From Aminobacter aganoensis (lineage in GTDB: Bacteria > Pseudomonadota > Alphaproteobacteria > Rhizobiales > Rhizobiaceae), in the NCBI RefSeq assembly GCF_014206975.1, contig NZ_JACHOU010000020.1:1-64000 (forward strand): a stretch of DNA of 64,000 nt. Reading direction: 5' to 3'. The notes under the pieces are model-generated. The model was given only the letters and a program-made list of their open reading frames with translations. It had not been told where the DNA came from and made no database searches. The translations under genes were made by a program, and so were the position numbers. Below are positions 7,828 through 16,828 of this stretch, piece by piece. How positions within the stretch are numbered: position 1 is the stretch's first letter; each line of letters starts with the position of its first letter.

Positions 7828-8550
7828 ATGCAGAGAGAGCTTCTACAAATATTCGAGACAACGGCGCGAATGAGCGAGGCTGGGTCGGTCAATGAAATCG
7901 TCAAGCGCCTTAGACAGGGGCTAACGCGGTTCGGTTACAGCGCGTGCCTGATCACAAACCTGCCCAGGCCTGAACATGAGCGGTGGCAACAACACATCCT
8001 GATCAACGAGTGGCCCCGACAATGGTATGAGCGCTATGTGAATGCCGGGCACTATCGAAATGACCCTTGCGCTCTCATAAGCCGGTCCACGGAAGTGCCC
8101 TTCCTTTGGGAGGAGGTTGCAAAACGCCATCTCTGCAAGGCCTCGCGGCGGGTAATGGAAGAAGCCGGCGATTTTGGGTTGCGGCAGGGGCTGTGCGTTC
8201 CGATCGGGTTGGGGACCGGAAACCCGGCAGTGGTCACCATGGCTGGCGAGGAGATCGGACTTTCCCCAATAGCCCGCTGCACGGCACATGCTCTGGCAAG
8301 GCATGCCCACTCCGCGGCCAGGCGATTGATTGCCCGCACCAGTCCGCGATTTGCTCCGCTGTCACCGCGCGAGAGAGAAGTCCTCAGATGGGCTTCCCTG
8401 GGTAAGACAGCCTGGGAAATCTCCAACATCCTTTCGATTTCCGAAAGCACGGTAAATACCCATTACCGTAACTCCCGATGCAAGCTCGACACCACGAATG
8501 TGGTTCACACCGTCGCAGAAGCGCTGCGACGAGGCGAAATCGAGCTGTAA
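7828..8550 (+). CDS. LuxR-family quorum-sensing regulator
   Basis: 240 residues from the ATG at 7828; a TTG at 7771 would add 19 residues. The autoinducer-binding domain shows the conserved pocket residues in WYERYVNAGHYRNDPC and FLWEE (equivalents of TraR W57, Y61, D70 and W85). The C-terminal GerE HTH is SPREREVLRWASLGKTAWEI through STVNTHYRN. LuxR proteins bind an acyl-homoserine lactone and then DNA. The luxI gene follows within about 20 bp, so the two form one unit. I found no convincing lux-box palindrome nearby. Confidence 0.92.
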   Translation: MQRELLQIFETTARMSEAGSVNEIVKRLRQGLTRFGYSACLITNLPRPEHERWQQHILINEWPRQWYERYVNAGHYRNDPCALISRSTEVPFLWEEVAKRHLCKASRRVMEEAGDFGLRQGLCVPIGLGTGNPAVVTMAGEEIGLSPIARCTAHALARHAHSAARRLIARTSPRFAPLSPREREVLRWASLGKTAWEISNILSISESTVNTHYRNSRCKLDTTNVVHTVAEALRRGEIEL

Positions 8551-8571
8551 TCCGCCTTGGAACGTGCCCCA

Positions 8572-9213
8572 ATGCCGCATCTGCCATTCGCCGTCCATGT
8601 CATAGACCGTTTCAATCGCAACGCTTACACTCGGGAGGTGGAGCAGCATTTCCGGATTCGTCACGACATCTATGTCGTGCACCGCCAATGGCTGGACCTT
8701 GCCAGGCCTGACGGACGCGAGGTCGACCCCTTCGACACCGACGATGCCATTTACCTGCTTGGTTTAGAGCAGGGGAGGGGAGTGGTTGCCGGAAGCAGGC
8801 TGATACCGACTGAAAAGTCCAACCTGTTCAAGAATCTGTTTCCGCATCTGGCGGCCAATGGCGTACCCGTGGGGCACGAAATTCTTGAATGGACGAGGTT
8901 CTTCGTGGTTCCAGACCTCAGGGGAGTCCAGAAATCCTCTCTCGCCGCCGGCATCATGCTTTGTGCGATCCAGGAATTCTGCCTGACCCGCCTAAAAACG
9001 GCACTGATCGTGGTTTGTGAGGATTTCTGGTTCGACCGGCTGTCTGCACTAGGCTGGCAGCCGCGTCGCCTGGGCGCACCTGGTCGAGATGGAGCGGCCG
9101 TCATTGTTGGGCTGCAGATCAGGATCGATCCTGAGGCGCTGGAATGCACCCGAGAATATTACGGAATTGCTGGCAGTTGCCTGTGGTCCGGCAGGCCATC
9201 CGAACGGATTTAA
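8572..9213 (+). CDS. LuxI-family acyl-homoserine-lactone synthase
   Basis: 213 residues from the ATG at 8572; a TTG at 8557 is an alternative. The invariant LuxI residues are visible: R in FRIRHDIY, W in HRQW, the acidic pair in EVDPFDTDD, R in AGSRLIP, and E and R in EWTRFFV. The usual Phe after the first Arg is Tyr. These enzymes join S-adenosylmethionine and an acyl-ACP to make a diffusible signal. It follows luxR on the same strand. In Ti plasmids the synthase gene heads the trb operon; here it is 8 kb away from trb, so a link to conjugation is only inferred. Confidence 0.92.
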   Translation: MPHLPFAVHVIDRFNRNAYTREVEQHFRIRHDIYVVHRQWLDLARPDGREVDPFDTDDAIYLLGLEQGRGVVAGSRLIPTEKSNLFKNLFPHLAANGVPVGHEILEWTRFFVVPDLRGVQKSSLAAGIMLCAIQEFCLTRLKTALIVVCEDFWFDRLSALGWQPRRLGAPGRDGAAVIVGLQIRIDPEALECTREYYGIAGSCLWSGRPSERI

Positions 9214-9348
9214 AGCCACAGGCGACCAGCCGCAGTTCCTTGGATAAAGGGCTGGGGCGATAATTTGTGCTGGCGTCAGAGAGATTGCCAGTAAGATAGC
9301 TTGCGGTCTATCAGAGCCCATTGCGAGACATACTCGAGGCCGTCCGAG

Positions 9349-10047
9349 ATGAAGCCAATGGTGCTGATCGTTTCACAGGAAACGGAATTCTATCTGCTCT
9401 TCAGCCACATCCTGCAGGCTGAGGGCTTTGACACCGAGTTGATCCACAAACCCGTCGACACCCATGCAACTGCCGAGACAAAGCGGCCTATGGCGATCGT
9501 TCTCGACTGCCAGCTTAATTCAGAGTTAGCGCCGATGATCAGCGGCCTCAAGAACGACACGCCAACCTCGCAGATTTCAGTCATAGGCCTGCTTGCGGCG
9601 GACGCTCAGGCACAGCACATCGACTTGCTAAAGGCAGGAGCCGACGAGATATTTCAGCGGCCATTCCCACCGGCGCAGCTTGTCGCTCTACTCCATAACA
9701 AGCGACCCGCAAAATCTAAAAAGCCAGCTTCCTCGAAAGGTCTACTGGCATATCGCGATGTCGAGCTCAACCTCGATACACATCGCGTTTACGCCGCAGG
9801 CAGGGAGGTGAAACTGCCTCCCATAGAATACAAGCTGCTGCTGCATTTTATGCTGTCGCCTGGAAAGGTGTTTGGGCGCGAAGATCTAATCGTAGCGGCC
9901 TGGCCGCGTAAGGCAATTGCCGACGAACGCAGTGTGGATGTGCATATCGGCAGGCTACGCAAGGCGCTGAAGCGCGCAATCGGCTATGACATGATCCGCA
10001 CCGTGAGAACTGCGGGGTATGCCCTGGCTGAACCGGACATTAGCTAA
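9349..10047 (+). CDS. OmpR/PhoB-type regulator with degenerate receiver domain
   Basis: 232 residues from the ATG at 9349 (MKPMVLIV). The C-terminal winged helix (about 130-228) is typical: LPPIEYKLLLHFM, VDVHIGRLRKAL, IRTVRTAGYAL. The receiver keeps D53 in VLDCQ, but the metal-binding acidic pair is replaced by S9-Q10-E11 and the conserved Lys of KP is Arg (R104-P105). Phosphorylation by the usual mechanism is therefore doubtful, and no sensor kinase is nearby. It may act without phosphate or bind another signal. It follows luxI by 135 bp on the same strand. Confidence 0.82.
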   Translation: MKPMVLIVSQETEFYLLFSHILQAEGFDTELIHKPVDTHATAETKRPMAIVLDCQLNSELAPMISGLKNDTPTSQISVIGLLAADAQAQHIDLLKAGADEIFQRPFPPAQLVALLHNKRPAKSKKPASSKGLLAYRDVELNLDTHRVYAAGREVKLPPIEYKLLLHFMLSPGKVFGREDLIVAAWPRKAIADERSVDVHIGRLRKALKRAIGYDMIRTVRTAGYALAEPDIS

Positions 10048-10180
10048 GGTTACGAACCTTGGCCGCGATCCCCGACGCTTAAGCTCGTCAATACCAGGAT
10101 TCACCGATGGCGCCCCATTCACGCGAGAATAGGTTCCAACCTTGCTGACTGGTTCTCATGGCGGTCGAACTGGGGGTGGT

Positions 10181-10678
10181 ATGAATCTGGTACTGAAAGT
10201 CTTACAGGCCGACGATCTCGGCGCCGTCGCGCATTTGCGGCTGGACGCCGCGCAGGAGCGGTTTGCGGGCGGCAAGCTAGGGGAGATCTTTGGCAAGCTC
10301 CAGGCGGCGCGCTCACCTGCAGAAACTCCCATTGCAGTTGTTGCGGACGGCGCTGTCGTGGGGTTTTTCATTCTGCGGCAGCCACCTGCTTCCCCTGCCT
10401 GGGCACCCGCCTCGGCCGTGTCGTTGCACAATCTTCGCATTGGCGTGAGCTTTCAGGGGAGGGGCTATGCGAGGCAGGCGATGGAGGCGACGGTTGACTG
10501 GATCCGGGACCATCGTCCTTTGGCCGATCGGCTCATGCTGGCCGTCAACGAGCTGAACCTGCCCGCGTTGCAGCTTTACGCCAGTTGCAACTTCTTCGGC
10601 ACCGGAACGACTCTGGAGGGTCCGATCGGCCGTCAGCTTGTACTGGTGCGTCCGATCGTCTCTGGTGCTGACACTTAG
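10181..10678 (+). CDS. GNAT-family N-acetyltransferase
   Basis: 165 residues from the ATG at 10181. The acetyl-CoA binding motif reads LRIGVSFQGRGYARQAMEA, and LNLPALQLYASCNFFGTGT is the late GNAT motif. The substrate is unknown. It is convergent with the deacylase gene at 10703; its closeness to a deacylase is suggestive but the two are on opposite strands. Confidence 0.8.
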   Translation: MNLVLKVLQADDLGAVAHLRLDAAQERFAGGKLGEIFGKLQAARSPAETPIAVVADGAVVGFFILRQPPASPAWAPASAVSLHNLRIGVSFQGRGYARQAMEATVDWIRDHRPLADRLMLAVNELNLPALQLYASCNFFGTGTTLEGPIGRQLVLVRPIVSGADT

Positions 10679-10702
10679 TGCCAACGGCACTTTCCGCAGC
10701 CC

Positions 10703-11716
10703 TCACAACTGTTCCAGCGGAACCATAAGTTTGAAAAGGCAATCACCGGGCTCCGCAAGCGAAGGAGCGCGACGACAGGCCACGAGACCTGAGCTTGCAA
10801 ACCTGACCAATTGAGGCTCCCGATACGGCCACTCGACAGGATGGATCAGTCCGGCTTCGTCATCGGCCCGCACTTCGTCGCCGAGTTCGGCGAAGGGTTC
10901 GAAAATACCGCGCGAATGAGAGTAGACGAAGGAATCCCGCCCGGCGACCATCATGATACGCGTGGGCTGCGCCGGTTCGACAAGCAATTCGGGGGTGACC
11001 CCGAAATGCTTGAGCAGGCGTTTCAGGCCATTTTCCGCAAGCGCAGCACCGGCTGACGACAAGGTGGCGCCGCCACCGAGTTCGGTTGTCAGTGCCAAGA
11101 TGTTTCGTTCCTCGGCCGCGGAAGCGAGTGTTGTCATCCCCCCACCGCCTGCACCATTGCTTACAAAGCTGATCGGGGCTCCAAACACTTCCATCATCTG
11201 GAACAATGCCTGCCGCTGTCCCTCATCCCGCCCAGGCCTTACCAGGGAACTCTGAACGTAGTGTAGGGATCTGCCGCCCGAATGGAGGTCGACCACGAAA
11301 TTTGCCATCGGGATCAGGACCTCGCTGACGTAATGGGCGATCATCTGGCTCGGCGTCCCAAGAGCGTTGCCAGGGAACATTCTGTTGAGGTTGCCCTCAT
11401 CCAGGGGCGACACGCGCCGTCCCGAGATCACGGCCGGATAATTCAGCGCCGGCACTATGATCACCCGTCCACGAATGTCGGCGCAGTCGAGACTCCGGGC
11501 CAGATTGAGGAGAGCAACTTGGCCTTCATATTCATCGCCATGTGTGCCTGAGATGAGCAAGGCAGTCGGACCGGGGCCATTCTTCAGGCAGAAAACCGGA
11601 ATAGGTATCCAGCCATAGGCAGACAGATCGGTAGAATGCGGCAACCGGAAACAGTCTGATTGACTGCCATCGGCGTCAAAATCGACAGGTGTCCAGATGC
11701 GAGATTGCAAAGTCAT
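10703..11716 (-). CDS. Succinylglutamate desuccinylase/aspartoacylase-family deacylase, DoeB-like
   Basis: 337 residues. The zinc site of this carboxypeptidase-fold family is seen in SGTHGDEYEG (H59, E62) and VDLHSGG (H145), with the catalytic Glu likely in LTTELGGG. Members remove acyl groups from N-acyl amino acids. DoeB, which deacetylates N-acetyl-diaminobutyrate during ectoine breakdown, is the member that best fits the neighbours. The gene is last in a leftward operon after a polar-amino-acid ABC importer. The precise substrate is inferred. Confidence 0.8.
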   Translation of the reverse strand: MTLQSRIWTPVDFDADGSQSDCFRLPHSTDLSAYGWIPIPVFCLKNGPGPTALLISGTHGDEYEGQVALLNLARSLDCADIRGRVIIVPALNYPAVISGRRVSPLDEGNLNRMFPGNALGTPSQMIAHYVSEVLIPMANFVVDLHSGGRSLHYVQSSLVRPGRDEGQRQALFQMMEVFGAPISFVSNGAGGGGMTTLASAAEERNILALTTELGGGATLSSAGAALAENGLKRLLKHFGVTPELLVEPAQPTRIMMVAGRDSFVYSHSRGIFEPFAELGDEVRADDEAGLIHPVEWPYREPQLVRFASSGLVACRRAPSLAEPGDCLFKLMVPLEQL

Positions 11717-11737
11717 TTTCTGACCCCTTCAGAACTG

Positions 11738-12487
11738 TCAGTGAAGCAAGTTGCTCAGAAATGCTCGTGTGCGAGCGTGGGTGGGAGCCGCAAAGAATGA
11801 AGCTGGATCCGACTGTTCGACGATGCTTCCTTGGTCCATGAAAACGATCCGGTCAGCCACCTCCCGCGCGAAGTGCATTTCATGCGTGACGCAAACCATC
11901 GTCATGCCATCTCGAGCAAGGCTCGTCATGACGTCGAGCACCTCCTTGACCATCTCCGGATCAAGGGCCGAGGTCGGTTCATCGAACAGCATGATCCTAG
12001 GGTTCAGGCACAGGGCCCTTGCAATGGCGACCCGCTGCTGCTGGCCGCCTGACAGTTCGGCTGGATATTTGTTCGCCTGCTCCGGGATCTTAACTTTTTC
12101 GAGGAAATGCATCGCAATCTCGGATGCAGCGCCCCGTGACTTTTTTTGAACCCGGCGAAGGGACAGGGTGCAGTTGGCAAGCACTGTGAGATGCGGAAAC
12201 AGGTTGAAACTCTGAAACACCATTCCCGTCTGCCGGCGGGCAGCCGAGGATTTGGCTGCGTCCATTTCCAGTGGGGTATCCGCCAGGCGAATGGTGCCGC
12301 TCTCATACTTTTCGAGCCCGTTGACGCAACGGATGAGTGATGACTTTCCTGACCCGGACGGTCCGCAGATCACAATGCGAGAACCGGTGCCAACAACCAG
12401 GTCTACATTCTTCAGCACATGAAACGTGCCATACCATTTGTTGAGCGCAGCGATGTCGATCGCCGGCGCAAGCGAGTGCTCCTGCAT
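11738..12487 (-). CDS. Amino-acid ABC transporter ATP-binding protein
   Basis: 249 residues with Walker [11 protein letters not shown]-loop [12 protein letters not shown], signature LSGGQQQR and Walker [15 protein letters not shown]. It matches the polar amino-acid (HisP/GlnQ/EhuA) subfamily. It lies 21 bp upstream of the deacylase gene and just after two permease genes, in one leftward operon. It powers import of the ligand captured by the binding protein at 13841. Confidence 0.92.
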   Translation of the reverse strand: MQEHSLAPAIDIAALNKWYGTFHVLKNVDLVVGTGSRIVICGPSGSGKSSLIRCVNGLEKYESGTIRLADTPLEMDAAKSSAARRQTGMVFQSFNLFPHLTVLANCTLSLRRVQKKSRGAASEIAMHFLEKVKIPEQANKYPAELSGGQQQRVAIARALCLNPRIMLFDEPTSALDPEMVKEVLDVMTSLARDGMTMVCVTHEMHFAREVADRIVFMDQGSIVEQSDPASFFAAPTHARTRAFLSNLLH

Positions 12488-12521
12488 TTCTTCCTCCGAC
12501 TGGATTGGTCCGGGGCCGACT

Positions 12522-13181
12522 TTAGCGTCGGTCCGCTTTCAGCAATTTGCGCTCGAGTTGCTTGACGCCACCGGTGACAGCGAGTGCAAGCAACAGGAAC
12601 ATGACCCCTGCAACTGTAAGCGGCTCGGCATACCGGTATGTATCGGACGCGATATCAAAGGCGCTTCCCAGCATCTCGGGCACGGCAATGGCAGCCAGGT
12701 ATGGCGTGGCCTTCAGGATCGAGACGAAATAGTTGCCCATGGGCGCCGCAATGTTCCGCAGCATCTGTGGTGCGATGACAAAAACGACGGCATCGACGCG
12801 ACCCAGGCCTAGCGCGCGCGCAGCCTCCTGCTGTCCTTTAGCCACGGCATCGATGCCAGCTCTGAAAACTTCCGCGAGATAGCCGCTGTAATAGACGCTG
12901 AGCCCGAGGATACCGACTGCAGTAGTGGGCAGCCGGACGCCATAGAAAGGCAGCACGAAATACATGAAGTAGAGCCATCCTAGCACCGGAGTTGCTCGAA
13001 TGAAGTCGATGACGAAGCGCATGACATAGTCCGCTGTCCATCCGCTCCTGCGGATCATCTCGAAAGCGAAGCCTAGCCCGGCAGCTCCGGCGCACGACAA
13101 CGCAGTGATGATCAAAGTCGTGCCTACAACGCTTAGGATCGTAGGAATGGTTGCTATGGCGAAGCCTATTTCAAATCCCAT
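12522..13181 (-). CDS. Amino-acid ABC transporter permease
   Basis: 219 residues, hydrophobic with about five membrane segments. The permease EAA-type loop is [21 protein letters not shown]. It belongs to the HisM/GlnP family. It pairs with the neighbouring permease to form the membrane channel of the importer. Confidence 0.9.
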   Translation of the reverse strand: MGFEIGFAIATIPTILSVVGTTLIITALSCAGAAGLGFAFEMIRRSGWTADYVMRFVIDFIRATPVLGWLYFMYFVLPFYGVRLPTTAVGILGLSVYYSGYLAEVFRAGIDAVAKGQQEAARALGLGRVDAVVFVIAPQMLRNIAAPMGNYFVSILKATPYLAAIAVPEMLGSAFDIASDTYRYAEPLTVAGVMFLLLALAVTGGVKQLERKLLKADRR

Positions 13182-13245
13182 GAAGCTGGCTCCTCCGTTC
13201 GCCGATCCGGCTGGAAAGATATCGCCCCATCAGGGCGATGGGATA

Positions 13246-13833
13246 TCAGACCACGAAATAGGCAAGCAGCAACGAGGTATAGATTGCTACGGGGTCGTAC
13301 TCGATCTGGGCCAGTTCCTTGGCCCTGAAGGTCATGTCGGTGAGCGTGACCAACGAGACGATCGCCGTGCCCTTCACCAGCTGAATGAGTTGGTTGATGA
13401 AGGTTGGTGCCATTGCCGTGAGTGCTTGAGGCAGCTCGATCATGAACAGGACCTGCGCTCTTGTGAGCCCCAGCGCGGACCCGGCCTCGCTCTGCCCCTT
13501 GTCGAGCGCCTGAAGACCCGCGCGGACCGATTGGCTGGCGTAGCCGCCTATGTTCAACCCGATCACCATTGCCCCCACCGTCATTGCCGAGAGTTCAATG
13601 CCAAATACGGGGAGGGCATAATAGAAGACGAACAGCAGGATGATGACTGACGAACTGCGCCAGAATTCGATTACCGCCGTGACTGCGAACCTGGCCAGAC
13701 CGGTCGTCAAGTGCTGGGCTATTCCGAACAGCAACGCGAAAGGAACCGCAAACAGCAAGCCATAGAGTGTTACCAGCGCTGTGACGTGAAGGCCCTGCAA
13801 TATACCGAGCCATATCTGGAAAATCGACATCAT
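13246..13833 (-). CDS. Amino-acid ABC transporter permease, second subunit
   Basis: 195 residues with several membrane segments and the loop LDKGQSEAGSALGLTRAQV, again HisQ/HisM type. It is slightly shorter than usual (about 215). It lies between the binding protein and the other permease, in the same operon. Confidence 0.9.
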   Translation of the reverse strand: MMSIFQIWLGILQGLHVTALVTLYGLLFAVPFALLFGIAQHLTTGLARFAVTAVIEFWRSSSVIILLFVFYYALPVFGIELSAMTVGAMVIGLNIGGYASQSVRAGLQALDKGQSEAGSALGLTRAQVLFMIELPQALTAMAPTFINQLIQLVKGTAIVSLVTLTDMTFRAKELAQIEYDPVAIYTSLLLAYFVV

Positions 13834-13840
13834 CGTTCTC

Positions 13841-14704
13841 TCAGCGGGAACAGAGACTGGCTGCAGTGATCCCAGCAGGCACGGTTTCGGGGGTCCCGAA
13901 ACCGTAATTTTCCATCAGTTTGGTCAATGTGCCGTCCGCACGCAGCCTTGCGAGGCGCTCATCGAGCATGTCGCGTAGATCCGCATCCTCCAGGCGAAAC
14001 GCAATCGCCGCGAAATTCGCCTTGTCATCGCTCGTCTCGAATGGAACTGCCCTTTCCAGACCAATAGCTCCTCGACCGGCGAGCAGGCCGATCACTGTCG
14101 GGGAGGAAAAGACTGCTACATCGATCCGTCCCGCTCTCAATGCGGAAACATTTGCCTCAATATCGGGGAACAAAAGCATCTGAGCGTCAGACACGCCGGC
14201 GCTGGTGGCATTCTTGACGACAGAGCTGCCCCGGCCTGCACCCATGATGGTATCGGCGTTGGTGGCAATGTCCGCATAGCCATGGATACGCTTGGGATTG
14301 CCTGAAAGCACAATCGCGGCGTCAGGGACCTTCAAGTCCGGTGTCGCGAACGCAACCTGCTTGCAGCGCTCGGGAGTGATTGCCAGTCCTGAGGCTATGG
14401 CATCGAAACGGCCGGCCAGCAGACCTGGAATGAGCGCGCCAAACTCTGTGACACGTATGTCGAGTTCGATGCCGTCACCGGCAAATGCTGCTTTCAGCAG
14501 ATCTGGGTGCCAACCCGACGGCTGTTTGCTCTGCTCGTCGCGGTATCCCCATGGCTTACGATTATGGATGCCGATGACCAGTTTACGCTCTTCGAGCATG
14601 CGTTCGCGGGCACCTGCGGCCTCGGCACTCACCAAGGATGCCTGCACCGCACCCAACGCGATGGCAATCGCAAGAATTGTCGATTGAATGGACCCAGCCT
14701 TCAA
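13841..14704 (-). CDS. Amino-acid ABC transporter substrate-binding protein
   Basis: 287 residues if translation starts at the TTG at 14704, which has the strong ribosome site GGGAGGAAC; no suitable ATG exists there. A signal peptide (AILAIALG-type hydrophobic core ending near AEAAGA) leads into a periplasmic SBP_bac_3 domain: LVIGIHNRKPWGY, GLLAGRFDAIASGLAITPERC. It is the first gene of the leftward importer operon and divergent from the GntR gene. The overall set recalls ehuABCD, the ectoine/hydroxyectoine importer, but the ligand is not proven. Confidence 0.88.
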   Translation of the reverse strand: MKAGSIQSTILAIAIALGAVQASLVSAEAAGARERMLEERKLVIGIHNRKPWGYRDEQSKQPSGWHPDLLKAAFAGDGIELDIRVTEFGALIPGLLAGRFDAIASGLAITPERCKQVAFATPDLKVPDAAIVLSGNPKRIHGYADIATNADTIMGAGRGSSVVKNATSAGVSDAQMLLFPDIEANVSALRAGRIDVAVFSSPTVIGLLAGRGAIGLERAVPFETSDDKANFAAIAFRLEDADLRDMLDERLARLRADGTLTKLMENYGFGTPETVPAGITAASLCSR

Positions 14705-14799
14705 GTCAGTTCCTCCCTGAGCTTCTGTCGCGGCCGCGGCTGTTCCCGGCCTTTCGGCGCGGTTGCCCGCGAAACCCGACCACACTCAGTCGGTAGACC

Positions 14800-14809
14800 A
14801 GGTATACCT
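14800..14809. promoter_or_regulatory. Palindrome in the divergent importer/gntR gap
   Basis: AGGTATACCT is a perfect 10-bp palindrome between the importer operon (start 14704) and the gntR gene (start near 14886). GntR-family operators are short palindromes, so it is a candidate operator. The rest of this AT-rich gap likely holds both promoters. Confidence 0.4.
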
Positions 14810-14885
14810 AGCTGTCAACAAATATGTATTCTATATGAATTTTATATGTGATTCGTATGTTGCAAATTTGATAGGAACGTTGGCG

Positions 14886-15629
14886 GTGAATGTCATTCTT
14901 CATGAAGCGGTGCGGCAAGAACTGGAGCAGCGCGTGGAAAGCGGCAACTACAAATCCGGAACAATGCTGCCGTCGACTGCAGCGCTCGCCAGGGAATTCG
15001 GCGTCAGCGCCATCACGATCAAGAGGGTGCTTCGCGACCTTCAGACGTCTGGTGTTCTCAGATCGGTCGCCGGGCTCGGGACCTTTGTCAGGGAACGAAG
15101 GCGCTTTGTTAGGAACCTCGATTTCTCGCTCAATAGCCTCGATGACGCAAACCGACTTGGGATCCCCGCGCGCGTCGAGCCAATCTCGATAAGTCGAGAG
15201 TACATTCTTGATCCACAGCTCGCCGAGTTCGCAGCTGCCCCCAAAGACAAGCCCATGATCTGCATACGCAAGGCCATCATCGCGCAGGCCGAGAAAATCA
15301 TGCACGACACCACCTACGTCTCCATCGACCTGGACGACGAGACAATCGATGAGTTCTCGCGAAGGCTGGTCATGGAGGTGCTTGCAGAACGCGGGCTGGA
15401 ATTCACCTCAAGCCGGATCATGATTGATGCGGCGCCGGGCCCGCCTGAGGTTTGTCAGGTTTTTTCGCTACCGCGCGGCTACCCCGTCCTGCGCAGGCTC
15501 TACAAGTTGACTACCGCAAGCGAGGACCAATTCGTCGCCGGCATGGCCCAGTCACCATTCGATCGGCTCGCCTGCACGACCGAGATAGATCTGGCTCATC
15601 GTGCCGATGCTTGCCTGCGCCAGCGCTGA
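14886..15629 (+). CDS. GntR-family regulator with UTRA effector domain
   Basis: 247 residues from the GTG at 14886 (AGGA ribosome site 10 nt upstream); earlier starts at 14763 or 14835 are possible. The N-terminal winged helix is typical: LPSTAALAREFGVSAITIKRVLRDLQTSGVLRSVAGLGTFV. The C-terminal part (about 80-240) is a UTRA ligand-binding domain. It is divergent from the importer and is followed by the M24 hydrolase gene, so it probably represses both until the imported compound or a breakdown product binds. Confidence 0.88.
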   Translation: MNVILHEAVRQELEQRVESGNYKSGTMLPSTAALAREFGVSAITIKRVLRDLQTSGVLRSVAGLGTFVRERRRFVRNLDFSLNSLDDANRLGIPARVEPISISREYILDPQLAEFAAAPKDKPMICIRKAIIAQAEKIMHDTTYVSIDLDDETIDEFSRRLVMEVLAERGLEFTSSRIMIDAAPGPPEVCQVFSLPRGYPVLRRLYKLTTASEDQFVAGMAQSPFDRLACTTEIDLAHRADACLRQR

Positions 15630-15658
15630 ACACCCATCAACCGCAAATGAGGAACAAC

Positions 15659-16828
15659 ATGCTGCCAGCCCCACCTCCCCCGGACGTCCCTCTCCATGAA
15701 CTTGAGCGCCGGCTCGCCTTGATCCGGCAAGAGATGGCAAGCGATCGGATCGACATCCTCGTCCTGACCGGACAGAAAAATATCGAGTATTTCACGGACT
15801 ACCGAACCTTGTCGTGGGCATATCATGCAAGGCCGTTGTTCGCCCTGCTCGATGAAAGCGGCGTTCGCATTATTGCAAGCAACATTGAAACCAGGAACCT
15901 CGAATCCAAGCCGCGTCACTTTCCCTGGTTCTACTACGACGGCTATCTGCCTGAGGCTGCGAATGCCGTCGCCGAGCAGATCAGACGCCGCAGAATCGGG
16001 AAATTTCTGCGGATCGGAATCGACTACGGACAGGACATGTTCGGTCGCGGCTCGATCGAACTCGTGAATGGATTGCAGACCCTTGCGGGCGAGAGTGGCC
16101 TGCTGAGTGGAGCCGCCGCTCTTTGGCGCACACGGTGCATCAAGTCCCGTTTCGAGGCTAATCTCAAGCGGATGTCGTTTGCGATCGTAAATGCGGCATT
16201 CGACCAGGCAGTTTCCGAAGCCCGGTTGGGAATAGCCGAGTTCGAGTTTTGCCGGCTGGTGCAAGTCCACATTATCAGGAACGGAGCTGACAAAGCGGAT
16301 CCGATAGCAATGACTTTCGGCAAGGGCGATTTCATTTACAGCCGCCATCCAGGTGCCCGCCAATTGCGACAAGGCGACTACCTTTGGACGGATTTTCGCT
16401 CAACATATGGCGGCTATCCGGCAGATCGCAATCGCATAGCCAGGGGAGGGGAGCCAGGACCCGCAGAGATCAGATTATATGACACCACGCGTTCTCTAAC
16501 CCTTGCACTTGTCGACAGCATTCATGCCGGGATGAGGTGCAGTGAGCTTTTCGCCAACTACCGCAATCTTTGGCACGACGCGGGCCTGCCTCCGAGCTAC
16601 GGTTTGGTCAGCCGCATTGGGCATGGGGGAGGTCTTGACGTAACCGAACCTCCTTCCATAGCAGCAGACAGCGATGCAGCCATCCGTGCCGGAATGATCC
16701 TCCATATCGAGCCCAAGTTAGAATTTGATGGCGCGGTCTATCAGTTCGAGGAGATCGTCTATGTCTGCGAGGACGGGATCGAGTTTCTAAGCACTCCGTC
16801 CCCGGCCGCCATACCTGTTATCGCCTAG
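15659..16828 (+). CDS. M24-family metallohydrolase (Xaa-Pro peptidase / ectoine-hydrolase DoeA-like)
   Basis: 389 residues from the ATG at 15659 (ribosome site GAGGA six bases upstream); the frame is open further upstream. The pita-bread metal ligands are all present: D in WTDFRSTYGG, D in YPADRNR, H in RIGHGGG, E in HIEPKLEF and E in FEEIVYV. Length and neighbours fit DoeA/EutD, which opens the ectoine ring, better than a housekeeping aminopeptidase. It is downstream of gntR on the same strand, and its presumed partner deacylase sits at the far end of the importer operon. Confidence 0.82.
   Translation: MLPAPPPPDVPLHELERRLALIRQEMASDRIDILVLTGQKNIEYFTDYRTLSWAYHARPLFALLDESGVRIIASNIETRNLESKPRHFPWFYYDGYLPEAANAVAEQIRRRRIGKFLRIGIDYGQDMFGRGSIELVNGLQTLAGESGLLSGAAALWRTRCIKSRFEANLKRMSFAIVNAAFDQAVSEARLGIAEFEFCRLVQVHIIRNGADKADPIAMTFGKGDFIYSRHPGARQLRQGDYLWTDFRSTYGGYPADRNRIARGGEPGPAEIRLYDTTRSLTLALVDSIHAGMRCSELFANYRNLWHDAGLPPSYGLVSRIGHGGGLDVTEPPSIAADSDAAIRAGMILHIEPKLEFDGAVYQFEEIVYVCEDGIEFLSTPSPAAIPVIA

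Noticed and set aside
7200-9348. Search for a lux/tra box near luxR and luxI
   Set aside because: No 18-20 bp palindrome of the expected form found by eye.
10046-10060. AAGGTT-ACG-AACCTT palindrome after the OmpR-type gene
   Set aside because: Short stem and no T-run; weak as a terminator or operator.
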